Source of the DNA: Eumeta japonica
Lineage: Eukaryota; Arthropoda; Insecta; Lepidoptera; Psychidae
Direction: 5' to 3'
DNA length: 64,000 nt
Assembly: GCA_005406025.1 (NCBI GenBank)
Contig: BGZK01001580.1
Location: forward strand, 62,001 to 126,000
Part shown: positions 54,899 through 64,000 of the stretch, in pieces
How positions within the stretch are numbered: position 1 is the first letter of the stretch
Layout: each line of letters opens with the position of its first letter
The notes under the pieces: generated by a model
Seen by the model: the letters and a program-made list of their open reading frames with translations, nothing else
Told to the model about the DNA's origin: nothing
Databases searched by the model: none
Made by a program: the position numbers and the translations under genes

Positions 54899-55563
54899 CG
54901 TTAGTCAATGAAAAAGGTAAAATTTAATTGACGTTTGGTGGCCAAAAGGTGGAACGTTTGTATTTGTGTCAATGTGTATCGGTATTGAGAAAATTTGGCG
55001 TTTACAGAGTTGACCACGTGACAATGTTGGCCCCTTAAGCTGGAAGGTTTCGCCCTACCATAGTTGTGGAACCTTTTTTAATTCAAATGTAAGAGACAGG
55101 ATTCACAACGTGAACTGTAACAGTGAACTGAATATTTTCAATCAAAATATAGTGAAGCATTAGTTCAAAGCTGAATGTAATACCATAGGGTAATATATAC
55201 TCGGGATAGCTAAACAGTTTATAATTATATTTTTAGACAAGGGCCAAGGTAATATTAGTATTGATTTAATTTTGTGTTCCTTTGAAGTTTCACTCATTGG
55301 AGTAAAACTTCAAGTGTGTTCGATATCCCAAGCACAAATACATCAATTGTTTTCGCATTTTCAAGTTTGAGTACAGCTCGTGGGAAATGTCTAAATGTAA
55401 AACTGGCCATTATTTTTTTCTAGACGTTTCAACTCTTCGTCAGTGTCAAATTCAAGTTACAACCAACAAACCACCGATATGTAGTACTATTGCAGATTAA
55501 ACAAGTTTTACAATATTTACATCTTGAACGATTATATTCTTGGCACCAGAAGCTCAATAAAAA

Positions 55564-55671
55564 ATGCAGGTGTTGAACCAGCGCAACCCAATTTTTGTTA
55601 ATATTAGAGATGTGAAGGCAAATTACAACCTTGACTCTTCTATTAGGGAAATGCCGTCCGAGAATTTCGAA
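55564..55671 (+). CDS. Gene 2, coding exon 1 (uncharacterised protein)
   Basis: The ATG at 55,564 is preceded in frame by TAA (55,558), so translation starts here. The donor is GAA|gtaagt, a near-consensus splice site. The 36 residues (MQVLNQRNPIFVNIRDVKAN, then YNLDSSIREMPSENFE) show no signal peptide or known motif. An AG at 55,548-55,549 after a T-rich stretch may be the acceptor of a 5' UTR intron. It ends in phase 0. I do not recognise the family. Confidence 0.65.
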
Positions 55672-56436
55672 GTAAGTGTCAAATATTAGCAATTATAATA
55701 TTCATTTACTTAATTCTGTTATAACCATAGACCACCGGTCGTTATGTTTTGTGCCTGTAACCGTTAATTAGGTAAATTACATATATTTCATTTACGGAAG
55801 ATTTTATTCTTAAAATTATGAATTCTGCGGCAGCCACATAATCTCCTAAACGATGAAATTAGTGGATTTAGCAATATTTTTAAAACACTTTATAAGTAGG
55901 TACTTACATACCTACCTCAACATTGAAAAATACATACATTCAACAAACAAAAGTTTCATATACAATTGATATATCGGTGAAGGAATCTATACAATCAATA
56001 CAGAAGCAGAACGAATACAATGGTTTCTTTTTACCATTTCATGATTTTAAGTATTTCGCTAAAAGAAAGTTATATGGTAAGGGCTATTATACCGCATCAG
56101 AATATTTTTAATGAAAAAAAAACCCATGGAATTGAACTGCTCGTCTATTAGGCTGTTTTATTTTATTTCTAAATGTTGTACTAATTTTATTCGTCATTCA
56201 ATATTTTCTGTTCATGAGCGAAAAAGAGCAACCCTTAAGTTTCTTGCCCGTGCTTCGCAAAGTGAATCAGCATTTGGAACGGGTGGTATGTCGAAAAGAA
56301 TTCACAATGACTTATTTCAAGTGTAATTTCATTACCTTCGAAATAAATATGTTTTTAATTTGATTTTGATTTTCAAATTTATTTTTTTTTTATTTTTGTT
56401 TTGATTTAAAAATTTTGATTTTCATTCTTAATGCAG
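55672..56436 (+). other. Intron 1 of gene 2
   Basis: A 765-bp intron, about half of which is a jockey/CR1-like LINE 3' end in sense orientation (56,010-56,375). Confidence 0.7.
56010..56375 (+). mobile_element. Jockey/CR1-like LINE 3' end, copy 2
   Basis: Encodes the last part of a reverse-transcriptase ORF (FKYFAKRKLYGKGYYTASEY, stop near 56,109), then the 3' UTR with 'gaatcagcatttggaa' and a 'tttgattttgattttcaaa' tail. It matches the inverted copy at 9,600-9,990. The 5' truncation is typical. Confidence 0.7.
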
Positions 56437-56559
56437 ATGATGCACCCGGTGGCGAGTGGTGACAATGTGGTCACGATACTGAGGCATTCTTCTCCACATC
56501 GTCGCAAATATGAAGACCTTCCGGTTCTTATTCCTTGCTGTGAAGGAAAAGAGCTACCG
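56437..56559 (+). CDS. Gene 2, coding exon 2
   Basis: The acceptor is 'cattcttaatgcag' and the donor is CCG|gtattt; phase 0 at both ends; 41 codons. The sequence (MMHPVASGDNVVTILRHSSP, then HRRKYEDLPVLIPCCEGKEL) has no recognised domain. Its GC content is raised relative to flanks. Confidence 0.65.
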
Positions 56560-58267
56560 GTATTTTTGCATAGATTAAGGCACTTAAATATATTAACCTA
56601 TCGATTACGCCAGCGGTTCCAATTTATGTCTTGATCGATTGGTTTATTAACGCCAAGCGGCGTCCGCCACGTTTAAAGTTAATTAATAAAAAGCGCTTAT
56701 GGTCATTCAACTTTGAGAGGGCAAAAAAAGGATATGAAAGTAGTAATGAATCTCGTAACTTGTGCAAACATATATGTACTTAGACAAAATAAAATGATGT
56801 TGACAGTTAGAGTTTGAGATCGGCATATTTCAGAGTTTACAGTAAATAAACTCTAAGGAGTAAGATCGGACTTTTAATAAAATATTTTAAATAAGAGGCG
56901 TGATCAGTCGTATTAACATCGCATTAGATTTTGACTGCCTTTGACAAGTCGACCAATAATAAAAAAAAATAACTATCAAACGTCGAGCCGATAGAGAATT
57001 AAATTACTATACTTATTAAGTCAAAAGTAACACTGAGTTTTATAAAGGACAGATTAACGTCCTCTATGAAACCCAGTAATAAATAAACATACATTCTAAT
57101 AATCAATCGTGTTTCAGTATAACTTTAATTCATTCTGGTCTCTGACTACCCTCTAAAGACATATAGAGGGAAATCCAATTTTTAGTACGTGGACAAGCGA
57201 GCTTTGCTCGACGTCTTTCGATTTTGTCGTGGGAATATAAATTACTTCCAACAGGAAATGTTGCTTACGTTGATTTCCAACAACAAATATTTAGATCGTT
57301 GTTACCTAAATATTTTATCTAAGTGTAGTGTGTTCTGTACATACAATTTCTTTTCTATTTATATTGATGAGATCACAGTGCAAAGAAAATTTTCCCTTTG
57401 AAGCCTAAAGACATTAAAGACAAATTTCCTGGTCTCTGTACAAACTCTATACAAGTCTTCCATTATATTTTCAGCAGAGACAATATTTTTATCATTATGT
57501 GTTTTTAGGTAGAATTTATCACGGAACATATAACTTTTGTAGTCCGCCGGTTTACTTTGTAAAACTCAATTTTATAACCGAGGATATTGTATTTTAAAAA
57601 TTAGTTGTACTCTATTTATTTTCGAAATTCACGCGATGAAAATAATCAAAACCGAATGTATTACTTTTTGACACAACTTTCGTAACTTTCGTATTGATGT
57701 TGGATGATGCAAGACCATCCATAAATGCCAAAAATAAATGTTATACTGTGAACTATAAATTACTTAGTATCTTGTTAATAATTTCAAATATACGTATATA
57801 GGCACATACTTGTACAATAAAATGTACAAGCAATATAAAATTATGCGTTTTACTTATTGATTATGAAATGTTTTCAAGCTAATCCACCCAATATTGAGAG
57901 TGTGTAACCTAATGGGGTGTTCTTTGAAACGTCTCCTTATAGTGTTTTCCAATAATTTGACAATAATTATAACGAAGTTCCGGGAAAATGGGCTTGAGAA
58001 AATATTTACACCGCAATAGAGGGGTAAAATAAATAGAAGTGGCAATTCATCATCTACATAATCCCGCTAATATAAAAACAGCACCCGCCGTCCCCCGCTG
58101 ACGCGAACGCGCCGAGTGATTGATAGGGGTTGATTGGAATTGAATATGGCCGTAATTAATCCTAATTGCATGTACAGTGTATTCTTACGTATAGAAACAA
58201 AAACTTGATTCGCTCGTGTCTGTGCGTGTATCGTGCAAGAACTGCACTGAATATATGCATATCTTGT

Positions 58268-58500
58268 TTTTAGGGTTCCGTAGTCAACAAGGAATCCTTA
58301 TAGTTTCGTAATAACCGTTCGTCCGTTTGTCTGCCTGTCTGTCCGCAGACTAGCCTAAAGACTCTTTATATTAGAACGCTATAATTTGGCATGGGTAGGT
58401 TTATGCATATCAATCACGCCGGCAAAGCGATAGAATAAAATCTTGAAAAAAAAATCGAGGTTGACTGTATCCTTGATACAGCCGTAACCTTAACGTAGAT
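58268..58500 (+). repeat. 'tagggttccgta' lepidopteran repeat
   Basis: Begins 'ttagggttccgtagtcaaca', continues with 'tccgtttgtctgcctgtctg' and 'atttggcatgggtaggt', a signature order common in lepidopteran genomes. Related starts occur near 2,128 and 19,255. Confidence 0.5.
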
Positions 58501-59539
58501 ACGTCTATGTATAAGAGAATATTCGGACGATTTAAAAAAACAATACAAATTAATGTTTCAATTTGAAGCAATAAACTCAATTGAGTTTATTAAGCAAGGT
58601 CGATAATATGAAAAGTATGAAATATAACAAAATAAGTTGACGTTTAAATTGAGTGGTCAGAATCAAACCCGGTACTTTCTTTTTCAAAACCGATGTTCTT
58701 AACTACTAAGATAGAAGTTCTCAAGCCGTTGAATTGTCAGCGTTTGTAGAAATAGAAAGTATTCCTAACGTTTGCAAGAAACACAACGGTCATGGACACT
58801 TACAATTAACAATACATTTTATGGACTGGATGTGACGTGCATATCTTTACGCAGCGTAGCTGATTTTTATTCAAAATAGCGATGGTAAATGCTCAAAAAT
58901 GCCTAAATTGTAATTGACTCTCTGGTATACAAACACAAAGCCTGAGCTTGTAATTTAATACGACGTAAGTAACAATATTTACTCTAAACTAAACACAAAA
59001 TTAATAAAATTAATTCTGTATTTAGTTATTTTATAACAATGTTTTTTTTTCTTTTATTTCAGTATTGGAACCTTTCTCCACGTGTATACTTTATTGTGCT
59101 ATACATCAACAAATTAGGTTTATAAGCAATAATGAAAACAATAAATTGACTTGTATGGTTGTAAATCAAAGATATACAATAGAACTTATGTAAGAAACAA
59201 AAATAGTGGTAAAAAAAACATTATACAATATATTGTACATTGCCAGATAAAGAATATAAATCTAAGCAACGCTATCTGTTGATATATAACAAAACAAAGT
59301 TGGTAACTTCGTTCATTTATATGTACATAAACAGATAGCATTAATGCATATACACTCCTGTCAACGAAATGATTCCTATTAGAAACCAAAACACAAACGT
59401 ATTCATGTCATCATCAATTTACCTAATTCATCCCCTTTTACCTAATATGTAAAAGGGGGATGAATTTCGTTTTTTAGTTTATCCTATGGTGTGAAGTATC
59501 ATTGGATTCTCATCCAAAAAATCATTGAAGTTCTTTGAT

Positions 59540-60052
59540 AACCATTTTTCGATTTAGGGATCCGTTTGCAAAACGTTAAGCTTTAAAGATCTAATTATTA
59601 ATAGATTCAAGTTTCCCGTCCCTCTGCCGGATAAATGGTTATTCTTGATTGTCAGAAAATTTAGGGCAGTAGTATATAGTATAACGAAGTTAAAAGGAAA
59701 ACTGACAGAGCTAAGTAGGCTTACAAGTTAACGAGTTCTAATACTTGAAGAAGTAAAAAACAAAATTTCATACAAATTTCATCGAAAATTACTTAAATAA
59801 TGCTGTTGGTTGCGTAAAATAAATAGTAAATAATTTATATTTACTTCACTACTTTTATAAACTACGTAAAATTATAAAAATATAAAATCTTAACATCCTT
59901 AACACCCGTCGTGTATAGACCCATTTTTAGACGTTATAAGCCGTTACTGAGAGCCGTTACTAAAAAACCGCTACTAAGTCTGCATATTGTTAAGGGCAAC
60001 AACGGAACCATACACGGTACGAGGCCCAACACGCACTTAGCAGGTTTTTTTT
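59540..60052 (+). mobile_element. Lepidopteran interspersed family copy
   Basis: Shares 'agctaagtaggctt', 'ttgcgtaaaataaatagtaa' and a terminus 'ggcccaacacgcacttagca' followed by ggtttttttt with the copies at 2.8-3.6 and 27.0-27.6 kb. Non-coding. Confidence 0.6.
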
Positions 60053-61983
60053 TAATACGTTATGATATCGTTAATGGGGTCAGCATCAAATTTAATATCA
60101 TAGTCTTCATAAAGATTAACGTCTCGATCAAAACTCTCCATCGACGCCGTCGGAGCGGCAAAAGTCAATAAGTACATAACTTCATCGGCGAAAATGCAAT
60201 CAGCTCGAACGTGAGCGATACCAGCCCTTCTCGCCCACACCCCGGCCCAGCGAGCGCTGCACTGGGCGGACTTTTATCAGTCGATCGCAGCAATTCTAAA
60301 GGGAGGTATTTGCCACGCGTTTCGTAAAAAATCACACGAAATTGCCAAAGAGAAGACTGAAAGAAATTAGAAAAATGGACGAGTAATTGCTGCATTGCAT
60401 TCAGTTGTTTAAAATTTCTTTAATCCCTCCTGAAGAAAGCGAAAAATGCGTAATTTGATACAACATTTTTAAAACTACTTTTCAAACAAACTAAAATTAT
60501 AGATTCCAATGTTGTTTTTACTATATATATAGATAACAACAGTAAAAATGTATTGGCCATCGAGTTTCGAATACCTTGTGTAATTACAAATACACAAGTT
60601 ACTGATGAATAGATAATAGTTTATGGTCTATAAAGTTTTTGATATGTTAAAATTTAACCGTAGATACTTCATAATTAGTACGATAAATAATACGATACGA
60701 TACATTCAATATAAATTCAATATAAAATGCTCTGATAAATGTAATGAATTAGAAAGACAATGACAAAACATATGTGTGCGCCTAGCTTAGTTCTTAATTA
60801 AGAAGTTGCCATTTTAAACAGCTAACACAAGTGTTAGTGTTAGCTTTCTAGAAAGGCAACTAACTCCCTTCAATACCTAGTCTGACTTATGTACGTAGTA
60901 GTAAACTAGTTTTCGCTCATGGCTCCGTCCACGTTTGCATAAAATGTATTTCCTTCATCTTTTGTATCGAGCTGCCTTTGCCCGAGAGAAAGCTACCGGG
61001 ATTGCGAAAACTTAAATCTTTCGACCCCCAATCCCATTCAAAGTCAGACGTTGGTTTCGCACTACTTTTACCGATTCCCTGCCGCGGTCTCAGTTACGAA
61101 GTTTGTACCACTCTAAGTTCTTCTAACTCCCAATCTATTCCTGAAATCAGTATCTTTTCATTTGAAAAGTAGAGCCTGAACACCAATTTTCGTGATTACT
61201 TTTAAAACTGATGATACTTGCGTACAAAGTTTCATTCCCTTTTCATTGCTTTAGCGATAGAATATCACAAAAAATAAACCACAGCGATTATCTACGTTAT
61301 TACAGAAAATATTATAATTTATACAGTACCAAAATAAGCTCTTTTTCAATAACATAAAATCTCTCAAACTTGACAACACATTTTTCTTCAAACGGCGAGA
61401 ACAGAATAAAATCATTATTTACAATTTATTCAGTTCTAAATATGTATTTATTAAAATTATTTATTTGTTTATTATAGCTGAAATTAAATATTATAATCTA
61501 ATGTAAATTAATATGTACTATTAAATTATTCATCGATAAGATGAATAATTTCAATAGTATTATATCCTTCTAATAGATCCTTATAGACTTTGATTGAAAA
61601 AGAGTTTTCTTTATATAAAAAGTATAGGAATTCATTCTATACCTTACTGGGCGAAGCCACGGATATAGACAGTTATCATTAACATAATATTAATAAACGT
61701 ATTAGGAGTTTATACTGAAGTCGCCCTTTTCGAATATTGCCCACTTTGAATTCAAATATTTCTGGCTTATTGCGAATTTCTAAATTCGTATTATAAAAGC
61801 TGAAACTGCCTAAGATAAATAATTCTGTACGAAAAAAGTGTTGAGTTACTCCCAAAGAAGTTTTACTTCAAAAACTAAACGACCCTTTTTACGTACATCA
61901 CCATCGATTAAATTTACGGAACGTGAAAACCACGAAACTACTGATGCACATCTTTCATTCGAAGGTTACGTGACCTCTTCCAG

Positions 61984-62106
61984 ATAAAGCCCGAGCTGGC
62001 CCGCAGCGGCCTGTCGGCCATCTCCATCAGACGCGCTGGCACCGACGAACAGCTCGTCGCCTCCAGCCCCGAGCACCCGCGAGACAACCATCCGGCAACT
62101 GTAGAA
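61984..62106 (+). CDS. Gene 2, coding exon 3
   Basis: The acceptor is 'gtgacctcttccag' and the donor is GAA|gtacct; phase 0 at both ends; 41 codons, the same length as exon 2. The sequence (IKPELARSGLSAISIRRAGT, then DEQLVASSPEHPRDNHPATVE) is probably disordered. Strong GC enrichment in an AT-rich intron supports a real exon. Confidence 0.65.
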
Positions 62107-63308
62107 GTACCTAATATTCTATTTTATGGCCGTATAAAGAACATGATAAATCAAATCTATAGGTTTATAAAATTAAATCACATATTATATGAAATAAAGT
62201 TAAAATTAATAACTACAAAAAATATATATAATAACCGCCATCGAAAACCTATTAAAATAATAAGTTGTTTTTGTAGTAGGCTCCAGCTACAGTGCCTACA
62301 TACGTTGTAAAAATACCTGTTTGTATTTTTAGAAATCATAAAAATACACCTTAAATATACAAACAGTTCATGTTTTTTACGAAGAAAAATTCTACTGGAA
62401 TTGGAATATTCATAGTGTTATTCAGAAATAACAATGCAATAAATATTAGAAACAAAAATTTATTTGCAGATTCTTAAAAAACAATGTATTCATTTAAACT
62501 TTTAATGTGAATGCCATCTGTAAGTTTATTAATTTAAACTATTGATAAAAAAGGAAAAGTTTACTGCGAAGTTAAATAACTTTAAATTGTTTGAATATAA
62601 ATGTGCGTATAATGTGTAGTACATTTTATTTCAATAGTAATGATGAAAATTCACATTCCCAATGCAATTGTTAATGCGAATTCACTATGCGTTATTATGA
62701 ATTATTTAAATAATTCAAAAATTTGATTAATTCCAATTTTTTTTAAGGTGTGACTGGACCATTTAACTATAATGTTCATTAATTACCTTTTATAGATTTT
62801 GAATAAAAAAAATTTGGTTGCCTGTAAAGTCGGTATACGGGCGAAAGTTTTACGTGACAACGATTTTGAATGGTAAAATCATTTTAATGTGAATATTCAT
62901 TCGTATAGTAGGAAGAAGGATGAAATAATAGTAACAATTTAAAACATTTATTTATACAAAGAATTATATTTAAAACATTAATTTATACAAAGAATCTCGC
63001 ACTGAATTTCATATTAACAAATTTTATTTTTACCTTTACACATACATACGTATTTATATACAAATATACATACAATAACTTGCAATACATTTGCAAGCTG
63101 CCTAATTCTCTAGCGCGCGGCCGATCATTGAGTGGGAGAGAGCAAAGATTCGGCGGGCCTCTCTCGTTCGGTGACTCATCGTTACGTTACCGAGCGTTAC
63201 GCTTTCAAAGTGACTCCCAGCCGCAACCTAATTTAAGACGTTGTCACTCAAAGTATAGCACATAATATATTTTTTTATTCCTGCACAATTTTACACATGT
63301 ACCTACAG
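62107..63308 (+). other. Intron 3 of gene 2
   Basis: A 1.2-kb, mostly very AT-rich intron with a GC-richer patch at 63,105-63,240 that I cannot assign. Confidence 0.65.
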
Positions 63309-63441
63309 CATCGCAATTCCTTCCGGTGCCTGCAGCGGCCAGACCTGAGCCGCGTGCCGCGCCTGCGCAGTCTGGCACCCGCCGAGATCGAGGCTCTCTT
63401 CATCGCATGCGCTGACGGCGCTGACGTCTCCAGCAGAACCG
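63309..63441 (+). CDS. Gene 2, coding exon 4
   Basis: The acceptor is 'acatgtacctacag' and the donor is ACCG|gtagcc. It encodes HRNSFRCLQRPDLSRVPRLR, then SLAPAEIEALFIACADGADV, and ends after one base of a Gly codon. 'APAEIEALFIACADGAD' looks helical. No domain recognised. Confidence 0.65.
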
Positions 63442-63484
63442 GTAGCCGTGTATTCTACATTTAACACAAAACAAATTTAAAAAC

Positions 63485-63490
63485 TTTATT
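63485..63490 (-). terminator. Poly(A) signal for the minus-strand exon
   Basis: TTTATT on the plus strand is AATAAA on the minus strand, 86 bp after the stop of the minus-strand open exon ending at 63,576. Confidence 0.4.
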
Positions 63491-63575
63491 CAACAATTGT
63501 TATATATGAAAAAATAGCTGATTGCCAGTGCTATAAATATATAAGTCTACAACGACATAAACACTTAAAACTGAA

Positions 63576-63886
63576 TTAAATTATTGAATTATTCGAAACA
63601 AGTTTATTAGCTTTAAGGTACGCAGAACGACCATATGACGGCCCGTCGCTCTTGACCGAGGGTCTAGGGCTCGCGTTCGTCTTCGCTCGCTGTATGTCCG
63701 GTGCAGTGACCCTACACCCATTATCCGCGGATGCTCCGTCGCATGATCGGTTGACCTTAGGCGCCGTCGACGATGTCTGCTCTAGCGATCTCGACGCTCG
63801 CTCGGCGTCGGTCACGCTGCCGCGGTCGATGTCGCTGCATCCGTTGTCTTTTTTCTGTATACGTAACCGGTCTATCGACATACTTC
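63576..63886 (-). CDS. Probable 3'-terminal exon of an antisense gene
   Basis: On the minus strand an acceptor-like 'ctgtgactccag' precedes an open frame that begins with SMSIDRLRIQKKDNGCSDID and ends VKSDGPSYGRSAYLKANKLV, then SNNSII and a TAA stop. Composition (Ser, Asp, Lys, Arg rich) fits a disordered C-terminal tail. An AATAAA follows. The opposite strand is also open across the same GC-rich block (63,652-63,903), but that frame cannot be spliced in phase to gene 2 exon 4. The rest of this gene would lie beyond the right edge, overlapping gene 2. The protein is not recognised. Confidence 0.4.
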
Positions 63887-63972
63887 CTGGAGTCACAGTT
63901 TAATTTAGAACATCGAACAATAGATATTCTATGACCTATTTTTCCCTTTTTTTTTTTTTGTTTGATATGCAG

Positions 63973-64000
63973 GAGGTGGAAATCTTCACGGACAAAAAAT
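63973..64000 (+). CDS. Gene 2, start of coding exon 5 (cut by window edge)
   Basis: A long T-tract followed by 'tgatatgcag' makes a strong acceptor. The first two bases complete the split Gly codon from exon 4, and the frame continues GGNLHGQK to the window end without a stop. Confidence 0.5.

Larger units (their letters stand above)
49832..55563. other. 3' UTR of gene 1 and intergenic region
   Basis: After the gene 1 stop comes about 370 bp of AT-rich 3' UTR to the poly(A) signal, then repeats: the 48-bp minisatellite (51.11-53.38 kb), a long inverted repeat (53.58-54.46 kb) and a hAT-type MITE (54.65-54.90 kb). The 54.9-55.56 kb stretch should hold the 5' UTR and promoter of gene 2, but I see no clear core promoter. 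Confidence 0.65.
56560..61983 (+). other. Intron 2 of gene 2 (5.4 kb)
   Basis: It contains a GC-rich patch with clustered homeodomain-like sites (58.07-58.17 kb), a 'tagggttccgta' repeat (58.27-58.50 kb), a hairpin (59,417-59,460), a long interspersed-family copy (59.54-60.05 kb), a GC-rich stretch with a minus-strand open frame (60.05-60.35 kb) and a 'ttttcgctcatggctccgtc' repeat (60.91 kb). No additional exon was identified. Confidence 0.6.

Noticed and set aside
63652..63903. Plus-strand 83-codon frame as an exon of gene 2
   Set aside because: No acceptor gives the phase required after exon 4 (the AG at 63,616 leads quickly to a stop), and the minus-strand frame has better terminal-exon signals.

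Overview
The window is a stretch of an insect nuclear chromosome, most likely from a lepidopteran (moth or butterfly). It is AT-rich. Genes are broken into short GT-AG exons of about 90-310 bp, with introns up to 12.6 kb packed with decayed transposons typical of Lepidoptera: RTE-like and jockey/CR1-like LINE fragments, a mariner relic, a BEL/Pao gag relic, a tRNA-derived SINE, and the interspersed families that start 'tagggttccgta' or carry 'gcggttccgcccgcgtgg'. There are no bacterial-type operons, rRNA genes or CRISPR arrays, and I saw no intact tRNA gene.

Gene 1 (about 7.47-50.2 kb, + strand) is a complete or nearly complete 13-exon gene. All splice phases agree from exon to exon. It encodes a protein of about 726 residues whose N-terminal third resembles fibrous sheath-interacting protein 2 (FSIP2), a sperm-flagellum protein, followed by basic coiled-coil exons and an alpha-helical C-terminal half. 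The start codon is either split across an upstream intron (A|TG at exon 1) or lies further upstream. Exon 9 carries an apparent one-base frameshift. The stop is at 49,831 and a poly(A) signal is at 50,198.

Between the genes (about 50.2-55.56 kb) lie a 48-bp minisatellite of roughly 47 units with higher-order structure (51.11-53.38 kb), a 244-bp-arm inverted repeat (53.58-54.46 kb) and a 248-bp hAT-type non-autonomous element with a perfect 8-bp target-site duplication (54.65-54.90 kb).

Gene 2 (from 55,564 to beyond the right edge, + strand) has four full in-phase coding exons and the start of a fifth. I recognise no domain in its first ~162 residues. A minus-strand open exon with its own stop and poly(A) signal (63,485-63,886) lies inside the last visible intron of gene 2 and is probably the 3' end of an overlapping antisense gene.

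I did not find a convincing new multi-gene system. The points most worth a second look are the FSIP2-like gene with its frameshifted exon, the large hairpins at 31.7-32.05 kb and 53.6-54.5 kb, the higher-order minisatellite, the uncharacterised gene 2 with its nested antisense exon, and several GC-rich islands in introns that look like regulatory DNA.
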